A stretch of 64,000 nt of DNA from Flexistipes sp. (GCF_036172515.1 NZ_JAXKVW010000009.1:1-64000); one strand, 5' to 3'; shown: positions 41,214 through 50,264, numbered from the stretch's first letter. Made by a program: numbers and translations. The notes: a model not told the origin generated them from the sequence alone.

Positions 41214-43242
41214 TTCTCAGTTGTTTAATAACAGAGAACTAAGCTGGCTTTCATTTAACAGACGGGTCATACTCCAGGCCAGAGATGAAAATGTCCCACT
41301 TATTGAAAAACTCAAATTTCTGGCGATTTCCTCATCTAATCTGGATGAGTTTTTTATGGTGAGGGTGGGAGGATTAATAGACCATATCGCAGCCAGTTAC
41401 ATGGAAAAAGATCTTTCGGGACTTACTTCAATCCAGCAATTGCAAGAAATATCTGAGGAATGTCACAATCTCACCATTATCCAATCGGAAATTTACTATG
41501 ATTTAAAACAACAGTGCGCAAAGGAAAGAATCTATATCGAAGCGGAAATTGAGGAAAATTTTGAATGGATCGAGTCCCTTTTTTACGAGGTAATTTTCCC
41601 TGTGATATCCCCTATTACGCTGGGACCGGCAAATCCATTCCCTTTCCTGGCAAACCTGAGGTTGTGTATTCTTGTAAAAATAAAACAAAAAGGTAATGTT
41701 TACGATTCTTTGATTTTAGTCCCTGAACTGCTGGAGCGCGTTTATAAATTGGAAAAGAATGGCATAAGCTACTATTATACTGTAGAGCAAATTATCATTA
41801 ACTTTTTGTCCACCATCTACAAAGGGTATGAGATTATTGATAATTTTGTATTCAGGATTACAAGAAATGCTGATTTATCTCTGCATGATGAAGAAGTGGA
41901 AGACTTGCTGATTCTTATAGAGAAATATCTGGATAAGAGACAAAAGAGCAATGCTGTAAGATTGGAAGTAAATAAGCCGTTACCGCAGGATTTAAAGAAC
42001 AAGTTCAAAACATTTTTTGATATAAATGATTCACATATTTATGAACTGAGCCATCCTCTGGATCTGAGTTTTCTTTTTAATATAAGTGAAAATAATGAAA
42101 AATTTTATTACCCAGAGTTTAATCCTTGGCTGCCCCGGGAGGTAAAATCTAAAAGCCTCTTTGACTATCTTAAAACAGCGGATTTAATACTTTACAGGCC
42201 ATATCACGATTTCGGATTAATTGGCAATTTTATCCGGCAAGCTGCTGAAGATCATAACGTTTTAAGTATAAAGATGACCCTTTACAGAGCTAATGAAAAT
42301 TCAAAAATTATTGAATCGCTGGCAAAAGCAGCAAAAAACGGTAAGCATGTCTGTGTTATCATAGAACTAAAAGCCCGATTTGATGAAGAAAGAAATGTGG
42401 AGTGGGCAAAACGTCTTGAAAATGCAGGCTGTATCGTAACATACGGTTTTATGGATTTGAAGGTTCATGCAAAAGCACTTCTGATAGTCAGAAAAGAAAA
42501 CGGAAAAATTCAGCGCTATGTCCATATGTCAACGGGCAATTACAATGAAAAAACAGCCAGGTTGTACACTGATATTGATTATCTGACCACGGATAAGCAA
42601 ATTGCCGAAGAAACTGTTAATCTGTTTAATTATCTGATGGGTTATTCGGATGTATATAAATGGAAATTAACAGAAGGTACGGAACAAAAGATCACCACAG
42701 CGCCAAACAGTTTAAGAGAAAAATTAATGGAACTTATCGATGAAGAAATAAAAAACGCCAGAAAAGGGAAAAAAGGGCATATTATTGCAAAAATAAATTC
42801 CTTATACGACAAAGAACTCACCTTAAAACTTTATGAAGCCTCCTCAGCAGGTGTAAAAATAGAATTGATAGTAAGAGGTATATGTTCTTTAAGACCTCAG
42901 GTTAAGGGTTTAAGTGAAAATATTAGCGTAAAAAGTATAGTCGGCCGATTTCTTGAGCATCCCAGAGTTTTATACTTTTTATCATCCGGTTCACATAAAG
43001 TTTTTATTTCCACTGCAGACTGGATGGTAAGAAATCTGGACAGAAGAGTGGAACTTTTGACAGAGATCGAAGATAAAGGAAGTAAAATATTTTTACAAAA
43101 ATTACTGCAGGATAACCTAAATGACCGGGCAAAATCATGGTATATGAAAGATGACAGGTATTTTAAAATAAAACAAAAAGAAAAAACGGAATATAATTAT
43201 CAGGAAGAATACCTAATCGGGATAAATGAAATTTTGGATTAA
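41206..43242 (+). CDS. ppk: Polyphosphate kinase PPK1
   Basis: 678 residues. It reversibly polymerises the gamma-phosphate of ATP into polyphosphate at the membrane. N-terminal FNNRELSWLSFNRRVI and SSSNLDEFFMVRVGGL are PPK1 hallmarks. The phospholipase-D-like active part has MDLKVHAKALLI (phospho-accepting His) and VHMSTGNYNEKTARLYTDI. The C-terminus has MVRNLDRRVELLTEI. Normal length (E. coli 688). It overlaps the preceding gene by 8 nt, so synthesis and breakdown enzymes are co-translated from one PHO-box-like promoter. Confidence 0.96.
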   Translation: MPDSQLFNNRELSWLSFNRRVILQARDENVPLIEKLKFLAISSSNLDEFFMVRVGGLIDHIAASYMEKDLSGLTSIQQLQEISEECHNLTIIQSEIYYDLKQQCAKERIYIEAEIEENFEWIESLFYEVIFPVISPITLGPANPFPFLANLRLCILVKIKQKGNVYDSLILVPELLERVYKLEKNGISYYYTVEQIIINFLSTIYKGYEIIDNFVFRITRNADLSLHDEEVEDLLILIEKYLDKRQKSNAVRLEVNKPLPQDLKNKFKTFFDINDSHIYELSHPLDLSFLFNISENNEKFYYPEFNPWLPREVKSKSLFDYLKTADLILYRPYHDFGLIGNFIRQAAEDHNVLSIKMTLYRANENSKIIESLAKAAKNGKHVCVIIELKARFDEERNVEWAKRLENAGCIVTYGFMDLKVHAKALLIVRKENGKIQRYVHMSTGNYNEKTARLYTDIDYLTTDKQIAEETVNLFNYLMGYSDVYKWKLTEGTEQKITTAPNSLREKLMELIDEEIKNARKGKKGHIIAKINSLYDKELTLKLYEASSAGVKIELIVRGICSLRPQVKGLSENISVKSIVGRFLEHPRVLYFLSSGSHKVFISTADWMVRNLDRRVELLTEIEDKGSKIFLQKLLQDNLNDRAKSWYMKDDRYFKIKQKEKTEYNYQEEYLIGINEILD

Positions 43243-43261
43243 TACTTTAAATTTTTAAATT

Positions 43262-44134
43262 CTAAAATGTGTATCTTGTTTCCCAAAAAGTTATTATTTT
43301 ACTTAATGTGAATGTCAGTATAAAATATAAGAGGGTTATTACTATCCAGATTTCCATAGTAAGAAACGTTGCAGACATAAGCTCCAATCCCTGAAATGTC
43401 AGTTCCGGAACTGCAATAACGGATACGATGGCCGAATCTTTTATTGTTGAAACAAACTGGGACGCAAGGGGAGGCAGAATCCTTCTGAAGGCCTGTGGCA
43501 GAATGACATATCTGATAACTTTATACTTATTCATGCCAAGAGCATACGCTGACTCAACCTGGTTTTTTGGAACAGACATAATCCCCGATTTTACAATTTC
43601 AGATATGTACGCCGCCTCGTAAACAGTCAAAGCGAGCACTCCTGAAAAAAAAGATGACATGATAGGCAGCGGAGCAAAAATAAATTCTGCAAAATTTCTG
43701 AAATTTTCCCCCATACTTCGCATGATACTGTCGATATGCAGTAAATTAAAAAGCTGGTCACCTATAAAAAAATACGAGATGAAAATTAAAACAATAGGAG
43801 GAATATTTCTATGCACCTCAACAAAAGTAATAGAAATGAGATTACGAAAAAGTTTGTTACTGGATCTCAGGATTCCCAGAACAGTGCCGAGGATAGTGGC
43901 AAATATTATAGACCACACACTGAGTTTGATTGTATAGAATATCCCCTGCATAAAAACGCCGGGGTGGATTGAACCTTTTTCAATGTAGAAAAAGTGGGGG
44001 AAGATCTCCCCCCACTGCCAGTCATACATAAGGTAACTGTGTACTTTCCAGAGGAAAGCAGCAATAAGAAAAAACAGCAAACCCAGAAAGAAAAAATCAA
44101 ATAAGGTAAATCTGATTTTACCCGTTCTTATCAT
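43262..44134 (-). CDS. Polar amino-acid ABC transporter permease (HisM/GlnP type)
   Basis: 290 residues. It has an N-terminal helix and a periplasmic stretch (YDWQWGEIFPHFF), then the transport core beginning MQGIFYTIKLSVWSII, the VHRNIPPIVLIFISYF segment, and the EAA loop ESAYALGMNKYKVIRYVILP with PQAFRRILPP after it. GGAG lies 7 nt before ATG 44134. It is last of permease-binding protein-permease. It shares the whole layout with the permease at 44987-45760 and the two likely form a heterodimer. No ATPase gene is in the cluster. Confidence 0.9.
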   Translation of the reverse strand: MIRTGKIRFTLFDFFFLGLLFFLIAAFLWKVHSYLMYDWQWGEIFPHFFYIEKGSIHPGVFMQGIFYTIKLSVWSIIFATILGTVLGILRSSNKLFRNLISITFVEVHRNIPPIVLIFISYFFIGDQLFNLLHIDSIMRSMGENFRNFAEFIFAPLPIMSSFFSGVLALTVYEAAYISEIVKSGIMSVPKNQVESAYALGMNKYKVIRYVILPQAFRRILPPLASQFVSTIKDSAIVSVIAVPELTFQGLELMSATFLTMEIWIVITLLYFILTFTLSKIITFWETRYTF

Positions 44135-44144
44135 TCAAAGGCTC

Positions 44145-44972
44145 CTACTTGATTCTCTCTTCCCATTTCCTCGTTTCAAACCAGTATTTATACCTTTCTT
44201 TTAACCAGCCGGAATCCCAATTAAGCCGAATCCAGCTGTTGAATACATTCAACGTGTCTATATCCCCTTTTCTGACGGCAAAAGCTATAGGCTCCTTTGT
44301 GAAATTTTCATCAATTGGCACATAAAGTCTGTCCGGATATTTGACCGCCTGAAAGTGCGGAAGCGGAGCCGATGCCACCATTGCATGAGCCCTTCCCACA
44401 AGTACTTCCTGAACAGCCTGTGATTCGGAATCAAAAAGTTTCAGTTTGGCTTTTGGCAGATGTTTTCTGGCGGCAACTTCAGCAGTTGTCCCCAGTCTGG
44501 CAGCAATTATCATATCCTCTTTATTGAAATCACTGATTTCATCCATCCCCTTGGCATTTATTTTACTTGCCACTATAGACATACCGGAATATTCGTAAGG
44601 GATGGTAAAATTGACCTTAAGGTTTCTCTTAGGAGTAATGCTCATACCGCCTATGATTACGTCATACTTTCCTGTCAGCAGTGCCGGTATGATGCCGGAC
44701 CATTTGGTTGGAATAAATTCAACTTTAACTCCCAAGTCATTGGCCAGCTTTTTAGCAACATCAATTTCAAAACCTATGAATTCACCGTCTTTGGCTTTCA
44801 TCGCCCACGGCACAAAAGTGGAAAAACCCACTTTTAAAACACCTCTTTGAATAACCTTTTCAATTGTGCTCTCATTGCTCAGTTTCTCCCTGACCGATTC
44901 GGCAAAAACCGGTGAAGAAATAGCAAAAATCATACTGAAAATAATCAGAGACTGAAAAATACGTCTAAACAT
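44145..44972 (-). CDS. Amino-acid ABC transporter substrate-binding protein
   Basis: 275 residues. The signal peptide MFRRIFQSLIIFSMIFAISS is followed by a cleavage site near VFA-ES, then the SBP family-3 fold: GVLKVGFSTFVPWAM, GFEIDVAKKLANDLG, KYDVIIGGMSITPKR and AARLGTTAEVAARKH. It binds a polar amino acid in the periplasm; the ligand cannot be read from sequence. AAGGAGG precedes the start. It lies between the two permease genes, an order that suggests a single transcriptional unit. Confidence 0.93.
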   Translation of the reverse strand: MFRRIFQSLIIFSMIFAISSPVFAESVREKLSNESTIEKVIQRGVLKVGFSTFVPWAMKAKDGEFIGFEIDVAKKLANDLGVKVEFIPTKWSGIIPALLTGKYDVIIGGMSITPKRNLKVNFTIPYEYSGMSIVASKINAKGMDEISDFNKEDMIIAARLGTTAEVAARKHLPKAKLKLFDSESQAVQEVLVGRAHAMVASAPLPHFQAVKYPDRLYVPIDENFTKEPIAFAVRKGDIDTLNVFNSWIRLNWDSGWLKERYKYWFETRKWEERIK

Positions 44973-44986
44973 ACCGTCCTCCTTTT

Positions 44987-45760
44987 TTATTCGTACACCT
45001 TCATATTAACAAATTTCACCAAAATGGATAACATTAAGTTAATCAACAGATATATACCTGCAACCGTAAACCATATTTCAAAAACCAGATAAGTCTCGCT
45101 TACAAGTCTCTGAGCCTGCATTGTCATATCATAAATAGATATGGTACTGACAAGGGCAGAATCCTTAACCAGTGCTATCATCTGGCTTGTTAAAGGCGGT
45201 GCTGCCAGCCTTAAAGCCTGCGGCAGTATAATGTACCGCATACGCTGATAGAAATTCATGCCCAGACTCATCGATGATTCAAACTGCTCTTTTCCTACGG
45301 AAAGTATAGAACCCCTGATAATTTCGGATATATATGCACCCTCAAACAAACTCAGAGCTATAACCCCTGAATAAAAGGCATTGATGCCAAAAGGTGGCGC
45401 TATAACAAAATATACGAAAAAAAGCTGAATAATAAGGGGTGTGTTTCTGATAATGAGAATGTAGCCGCGTGCTATAAAATTACCGGAAAAGGATTCTGTC
45501 ATCCTGAGAATGGCAGTAAAGAAACCCAGTAAAATCGCCAGGATAAGGCTTACGGACGATATTTTAAGAGTTATTCCAAGCCCCTGGATAATGGGACCGA
45601 ATACCAGCCGGCCGTTTTCATAGGTATATAAAAATTCTTTGATTCTGTAAAACTGCCAGTTATAGCCTATACGCTGAGACAGGAAAATTACTGCTGCAAC
45701 AATTAAAAACAGAAAAACAGCAAATTTTAAAATATCAATGAGTTTATACTTATAAAGAAT
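44987..45760 (-). CDS. Polar amino-acid ABC transporter permease with ATT start codon
   Basis: 257 residues if read from ATT 45760. The frame is open from the TAA at 45764-45766 and holds no ATG, GTG or TTG before the methionine at 45502. Starting there would remove the N-terminal helix and the first core helix (GLGITLKISSVSLILAILLG). Residues upstream of 45502 (YNWQFYRIKEFL, then GITLKISSVS) align with the N-terminus of the sister permease (YDWQWGEIFPHFF, YTIKLSVWS), so they are coding. GGAG lies 6 nt before the ATT. The EAA loop is SSMSLGMNFYQRMRYIILP. Confidence 0.85.
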   Translation of the reverse strand: MLYKYKLIDILKFAVFLFLIVAAVIFLSQRIGYNWQFYRIKEFLYTYENGRLVFGPIIQGLGITLKISSVSLILAILLGFFTAILRMTESFSGNFIARGYILIIRNTPLIIQLFFVYFVIAPPFGINAFYSGVIALSLFEGAYISEIIRGSILSVGKEQFESSMSLGMNFYQRMRYIILPQALRLAAPPLTSQMIALVKDSALVSTISIYDMTMQAQRLVSETYLVFEIWFTVAGIYLLINLMLSILVKFVNMKVYE

Positions 45761-45802
45761 CTGTTACTCCTATAACAATACTAAGCAGAACTGCAAATAT
45801 TA

Positions 45803-45871
45803 GAGATTCCTCGGTTCCACTTCGTTCCACTCGGAATGACAATTTTTACGGTTTAGGTACAAAAAATTGTC
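45803..45871. repeat. GAGATTCC/GGAATGAC repeat and adjoining 10-bp hairpin
   Basis: GAGATTCCTCGG (from 45803) and TCGGAATGAC (45831-45840) belong to the same style of dispersed repeat as 1181-1231. GACAATTTTT (45838-45847) and AAAAATTGTC (45862-45871) form a 10-bp stem overlapping its end. Together they sit between murB and the permease operon, where a terminator for murB and a promoter for the permease are expected. No clear promoter was seen. Confidence 0.45.
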
Positions 45872-45914
45872 GTTTAGATTAAAAACGATATATTAAACGA
45901 ATATGTAAATATGC

Positions 45915-46775
45915 TTAAAAATTTATTAGTTTAACTTCCTCTTCAAGCAATATCCCTTTCTGATTATAAACTGTATCTTTTACATATTTAATAAGTCTGT
46001 AAATATCCAAACTGGTAGCATTGCCTTTATTTACAATAAAATTAGCGTGTTTCTCCGAAACCTCTGCATCACCGATTCGCAACCCTTTGAGCCCGCACGA
46101 TTCAATAAGCGTACCAGCATAATTGTTCTCGGGTCTTTTAAAAACGGAACCGCAGGAGCAGGATTCCACAGGTTGCTTTTCATCCCTTTTTGACGCTGTT
46201 AAATCAATCTTTTTTTTCAGTGACAAAGGATCTGCATATTTAAGCAAAAACTCTGCACTAAGAACTATATATCCATCCAGTGAAGATTTTCTGTAACCGA
46301 ATTCAATTTCTCCTCTGCTTAATGTTAGTACCCTCCCTTCACTGTCCAAAACTTCCACTTTCTCTAAATTATCTGAAATATCGCTGCCGAAAGCACCGGC
46401 ATTCATTAAGCAGGACCCTCCTGTAGAACCGGGTATACCGTAAAGATTTTCCAGACCGGCAAGTCCGGATAAAGCAGTAAATTCTATCAAACAATGCAGA
46501 GGAACCCCCGCCCCGCAAATCACACGCTGACGGCTTCTTACAATCCACCTGTTTAAACCTGCAAGTACAATAACAAGACCGTCAAACAAGTCATCGCTGA
46601 AAAGAACATTTGAACCGGCACCGATAAGTGTATATGAAACCCCTTTTTTCCGCCGCCATTCTAAAATACCTGACAGTTCCTGGGCGGTTTCCGGACAGGC
46701 AAGATAACGTGCAGTTCCGCCGGCCCGGTAAAAATAATAATCCTTTAAAAACACATTTTCGCTGATTAGCTTCAT
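45915..46775 (-). CDS. murB: UDP-N-acetylenolpyruvoylglucosamine reductase MurB
   Basis: 286 residues, type II MurB. This FAD enzyme reduces UDP-GlcNAc-enolpyruvate to UDP-MurNAc with NADPH in peptidoglycan synthesis. FAD-binding segments are RAGGTARYLACPET and YTLIGAGSNVLFSD. GLENLYGIPGSTGGSCLMNA follows, and SCSCGSVFKRP carries the proton-donor position. C-terminal KHANFIVNKGNATSLD is also typical. Its start overlaps the mtnP stop (ATGA). It is away from the usual mur cluster. Confidence 0.96.
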   Translation of the reverse strand: MKLISENVFLKDYYFYRAGGTARYLACPETAQELSGILEWRRKKGVSYTLIGAGSNVLFSDDLFDGLVIVLAGLNRWIVRSRQRVICGAGVPLHCLIEFTALSGLAGLENLYGIPGSTGGSCLMNAGAFGSDISDNLEKVEVLDSEGRVLTLSRGEIEFGYRKSSLDGYIVLSAEFLLKYADPLSLKKKIDLTASKRDEKQPVESCSCGSVFKRPENNYAGTLIESCGLKGLRIGDAEVSEKHANFIVNKGNATSLDIYRLIKYVKDTVYNQKGILLEEEVKLINF

Positions 46776-47566
46776 TTACCCTTACTTATTCTCGTATTTT
46801 CAAGTGCATTTCTGCAATCACACTTTCTGTTTTCAACAGCATTAATATCAAGATTCAGGATAATTCGTTTCAGTTTATCTTCACTCTTTTTCACCGTTTC
46901 CACCACTTCATCCGCAGTCAATTTGTTACGGGAAATACCGGCTGCATCATTGGCGACAACACTGATATTAACATAGCAGATTTCCGCCTCTCTTGCCAGT
47001 GAGCACTCGGGAAACAGTGTCATTCCCACAATATCAGCACCCATTCCTTTGAAAGCTTTGATTTCAGCTGCCGTTTCCATTCTCGGTCCGTTAGTACAGA
47101 TATATACACCTTTGTCTGAAAAATTCAATCCGGACGAAGCGCAGCTTTCTTTGACTGCCTTTCTGAGCTCTGGACAAAACGGTTCAGTTATATCTATATG
47201 ATGTATATTACCCTTGGTTGCAAAGGTATGATTTCTGCCGTTTGTGAAATCGATGGCATTATCTGAAATGACGATATCCCCGGGATTCAGGTCTGCGCTA
47301 ATTCCTCCAACTGCTGCAAATGAAAGTATTGCATCCACTCCTGCTTTTTTGAAGGCTGAGATATTTGCCCTGTAATTCACCAAATGAGGCGGGAATTCAT
47401 GACCGGCACCATGTCTTGCCAGAAAATAATACCTGTTACCATAATACTCATAAATCTTAAACGCAGCCGAAGGTTCACCGTAATCGGTGTCAATTTTTTC
47501 CTCACCGGTATAATTAAAAGCTTCAATAGAATATAAACCGCTTCCGCCAATAATACCGATCTTCAT
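46772..47566 (-). CDS. mtnP: 5'-methylthioadenosine phosphorylase family
   Basis: 264 residues, purine nucleoside phosphorylase family 2. It splits methylthioadenosine (or methylthioinosine) with phosphate. GIIGGSGLYSI opens the fold. RHGAGHEFPPHLVNYRAN holds the phosphate-binding histidine, and GPRMETAAEIKAFKGMGAD and MTLFPECSLAREAEICY are the nucleoside-site motifs. Exact base preference (adenine versus hypoxanthine) cannot be decided. A short C-terminal tail has a CDC triplet like that seen in human MTAP-like proteins. GGAGG precedes ATG 47566. It is coupled to murB. Confidence 0.92.
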   Translation of the reverse strand: MKIGIIGGSGLYSIEAFNYTGEEKIDTDYGEPSAAFKIYEYYGNRYYFLARHGAGHEFPPHLVNYRANISAFKKAGVDAILSFAAVGGISADLNPGDIVISDNAIDFTNGRNHTFATKGNIHHIDITEPFCPELRKAVKESCASSGLNFSDKGVYICTNGPRMETAAEIKAFKGMGADIVGMTLFPECSLAREAEICYVNISVVANDAAGISRNKLTADEVVETVKKSEDKLKRIILNLDINAVENRKCDCRNALENTRISKGK

Positions 47567-47573
47567 AAAACCT

Positions 47574-47756
47574 CCTTTTTAGTTCAAAGTTCAAGATTCA
47601 TGGTTCAACGTTCAAGACGTAAGACGTGACACGTAAAACGTGAGACATACTATCAACCACCTCAACTTACTCAACCTCTACCTCTACCTTTACCTTTACC
47701 TCTACCTCTTCACTCCCTCCCTATCTCCCTCACTTAACGCTTAATGCTTAATACTG
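47574..47756. repeat. Composite short-word repeat spacer
   Basis: In order: GTTCAAAGTTCAAG and GGTTCAACGTTCAAG words; GACGTAAGACGTGACACGTA; ACTATCAACC; a pyrimidine tract of CTCTACCTCTACC, CACTCCCTCCC and ATCTCCCTCA units; and finally CACTTAACGCTTAATGC. The order is the same as at 53326-53480 for the first four blocks. No gene. Confidence 0.6.
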
Positions 47757-48362
47757 TTATATTTTTGGCTTTGGCAAATTCCAGTTTTTTGTAATGGAAA
47801 TCATTCGTATTGCAATAACAGCAGCAGCCGAAATAAAAACATTTATATCCGGCACAATATTTAAAATATCCAGGCAGACAAAAATCAGCCCACCGGCAAT
47901 ACATGCAGAGGCATATATCTCCCTCTGAAGCACAAGAGGAACTTCACCCTGCAGAACGTCCCTCATCATCCCCCCTGCAGTAGCAGTCATAACACCGAGA
48001 AAAACGGCGCCGAAATAACCTATATCAAATTTCAATCCCACTGAAATTCCGATGACAGTAAATGTTCCAAGACCGATTGCATCCATTATCAACAGAAGCT
48101 TAAAACGTCTCTCAACATACCTGTGGAAGAAAAAGACAAGCAAACCGGCAGTTATCGAAACAAAAAAGTAGGTAATATCCCGGAATATAAAAGGCGGAAC
48201 CCTTCCCACAAGCACATCTCTGATTGTACCGCCGCCCACTGCGGTAACGGTAGCCAAAACAAGTATGCCGTATAAATCCATCTTTTTTCGTACCGCAGCT
48301 ATTGCACCGCTGACGGCAAAAGCAAATGTGCCCAATAAGTCAAAAACATATAATACAGTCAC
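47757..48362 (-). CDS. TRIC-family cation channel (UPF0126)
   Basis: 201 residues with about seven hydrophobic segments in two homologous halves. Each half has the family motif: GGGTIRDVLVGRVPPF in the first and AGGMMRDVLQGEVPLV in the second. Bacterial members are homotrimeric K+-type channels. The start is GTG 48362, reached just after the lolD stop (1-nt gap) with AAAGG upstream. A frame open to 48524 would overlap lolD by about 160 nt and adds a non-homologous N-terminus. It is last gene of guaB-guaA-lolCE-lolD-TRIC. Confidence 0.88.
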   Translation of the reverse strand: MTVLYVFDLLGTFAFAVSGAIAAVRKKMDLYGILVLATVTAVGGGTIRDVLVGRVPPFIFRDITYFFVSITAGLLVFFFHRYVERRFKLLLIMDAIGLGTFTVIGISVGLKFDIGYFGAVFLGVMTATAGGMMRDVLQGEVPLVLQREIYASACIAGGLIFVCLDILNIVPDINVFISAAAVIAIRMISITKNWNLPKPKI

Positions 48363-48363
48363 A

Positions 48364-49029
48364 TCAAACCTTTTCCAGCTTGATTTCCTTGTCGGAAAGT
48401 CCGGAGAGGTGCTCATCGTGCGTAACGAGTATAACGGTAACGCCTTCCTCATTAAGTTTCTTAAACAGTTCAAAAACACCGTAACTGTTTTTCCTGTCAA
48501 GGTTTCCGGTGGGTTCATCGGCAAGAATCAGTTTGGGATTATTCATCAGAGCACGTGCAACTGCAACCCTCTGTTGCTCTCCTCCTGAAAGCTCCATAGG
48601 ATAGTGACTTTCCCTGTCGCTCATTCCCACCTTTTCCAGAATCTCCGCAGCCCTCTTTGCCGCCTCATTTTTTGATATTTTGCCAATCAAGGCGGGCATC
48701 ATGACATTTTCAATGGCAGTAAAGTCGTTAAGGAGGTAATGAAACTGAAAAACAAACCCCACTTCGTTATTCCTATAACTGTCAAGTCCGGTATTTTTTT
48801 GTTTATAAACAGCTTCACCTTCAAAATTGACAATACCGGAATCCGGTCTTTCCAGTCCTCCGATAATATGAAGCAGTGTTGACTTACCCACTCCAGACGG
48901 GCCCACAATTGAAATAAACTGCCCCTTCTCAACGCTCAGATTAAAATCACTAAGCACATTGATGACAGCCGGCCCCTTTTTAAATGTCTTATTAATATTT
49001 ATCAGCTCAACCAAATAACCGCTCATCAT
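48364..49029 (-). CDS. lolD: Lipoprotein-releasing ABC transporter ATPase LolD
   Basis: 221 residues. This ATPase extracts lipoproteins from the inner membrane for delivery to LolA. It has Walker [10 protein letters not shown], signature [15 protein letters not shown] and Walker [13 protein letters not shown]. The LolD/MacB-type [18 protein letters not shown] is present. It overlaps the LolC/E gene by 4 nt (ATGA) and the pair forms the exporter. Of the two adjacent ATG codons (49029, 49026) the first gives the usual overlap. Confidence 0.95.
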   Translation of the reverse strand: MMSGYLVELININKTFKKGPAVINVLSDFNLSVEKGQFISIVGPSGVGKSTLLHIIGGLERPDSGIVNFEGEAVYKQKNTGLDSYRNNEVGFVFQFHYLLNDFTAIENVMMPALIGKISKNEAAKRAAEILEKVGMSDRESHYPMELSGGEQQRVAVARALMNNPKLILADEPTGNLDRKNSYGVFELFKKLNEEGVTVILVTHDEHLSGLSDKEIKLEKV

Positions 49030-50255
49030 TCATTCCTCAACGCTTCGATAGGATCCATCTTTGCAGCCTGCCTTGCAGGGATAATAGATGAAATAAATGT
49101 GATAAAAATAGCACAAACGGTAACTAACAGAAAAATTTCGGGAACTATTTTTATAGGAATACTGTCCATATAGTACACATCAGCCGGAAGCTCTATCAGT
49201 TTGTAACGTTTTAAAACAAAACATATTGCATAAGCGATAATATTCCCGAAAACAGTACCCACAACACCTATATATAAGCCCTGCTTTATGAAAATGTTTT
49301 TAATCAATTTTTCAGAAGCACCCATGGCTCTTATTATAGCAATATCACGTTTTTTATCCTTAACCGTCATCGTAATAAGACTGATCACGTTAAAAGATGC
49401 AACTACGATTATTAACGTTAATATAACAAACATGGCGGCCTTTTCCAGCTTTAGTGCAGAAAAAAGATTCTGGTTCATACTCAGCCAGTCTCTTGCCCAA
49501 AAAGGAAAACCCAGTTTGTTTTCAATTTTTTCGGCAATTTCTCCGGCATTATCGAAATTTTTTACTTTCACACTAAAACCGGAAATGTTATCTCCCATTT
49601 GCATAAAATCCTGAATATCGTGTAAATTAACATAGGCAAGTGAATTATTATACTCATACATCCCTGTATCAAAAACACCTGCAACCTGAAACTTTTTCAT
49701 CTTCGGAGTAAAGCCGAACGGTCCCTTTTTGCCAAACGGTGAAACCACAACAATCTCTTCTCCTATACTTGTTGAAAGACTGTTTGCCAAAGCTTTCCCG
49801 AGAATAATCGGTGGCTTAGCCGTTGTATTATCACTTTTTAAATCAAAATTTCCCCTCTTCATATATTTACCGATATTTGAAGATTCTATCTCTCTTTTTC
49901 CTATTACCCCCCTTAAAACAACTCCACTGACACGATCTTCACTTGTAAGCAGTACCTGACTAATAATGAAAGGGGAAACGCCTACAACATTATCCGTTTT
50001 TGCAATTTCTTCCGTCGTTGCTTTCCAGTTATCAATTGCACTGCCGTCAATTTTATTGACAATAATATGGGAATTTGCTCCAAGGATTTTCTGTTTGAGA
50101 TTATCTTCAAAACCTATCATCACGTTAATAACGACGATAAGAGTTGCCACACCGAGGACAATTCCTATTATGGAAATCAAAGATATAAAAGAGAGTACCT
50201 TCGTCTCTTTTTTAGATTTAAGATACCTGTAGGCCAGAAAATTGCTGATTTTCAT
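49026..50255 (-). CDS. lolC: Lipoprotein-releasing permease LolC/LolE family
   Basis: 409 residues: one N-terminal helix (LISIIGIVLGVATLIVVINV), a large periplasmic domain of about 220 residues, three C-terminal helices, and the cytoplasmic ending [17 protein letters not shown] typical of MacB/LolC-type permeases. Only one such gene is present beside lolD, so the exporter would be a homodimer (LolF-like) unless a second permease is elsewhere. GGGAG lies 12 nt upstream of the ATG, a long spacing. It starts 9 nt after guaA. Confidence 0.92.
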   Translation of the reverse strand: MKISNFLAYRYLKSKKETKVLSFISLISIIGIVLGVATLIVVINVMIGFEDNLKQKILGANSHIIVNKIDGSAIDNWKATTEEIAKTDNVVGVSPFIISQVLLTSEDRVSGVVLRGVIGKREIESSNIGKYMKRGNFDLKSDNTTAKPPIILGKALANSLSTSIGEEIVVVSPFGKKGPFGFTPKMKKFQVAGVFDTGMYEYNNSLAYVNLHDIQDFMQMGDNISGFSVKVKNFDNAGEIAEKIENKLGFPFWARDWLSMNQNLFSALKLEKAAMFVILTLIIVVASFNVISLITMTVKDKKRDIAIIRAMGASEKLIKNIFIKQGLYIGVVGTVFGNIIAYAICFVLKRYKLIELPADVYYMDSIPIKIVPEIFLLVTVCAIFITFISSIIPARQAAKMDPIEALRNE

Positions 50256-50264
50256 AAAATAAAA

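Noticed and set aside
41206-43242. Pseudogene or frameshift in the ppx-ppx-ppk operon
   Set aside because: All three frames are open, of normal length and translationally coupled; only the second protein's active site is altered.
47640-47755. Pyrimidine-rich tract as a CRISPR or tandem-repeat array
   Set aside because: Units are degenerate and only 6-8 nt long, with no fixed repeat-spacer pattern and no cas genes.
48363-48524. N-terminal extension of the TRIC channel
   Set aside because: Would overlap lolD by about 160 nt and encodes non-homologous residues; GTG 48362 right after the lolD stop fits family length.
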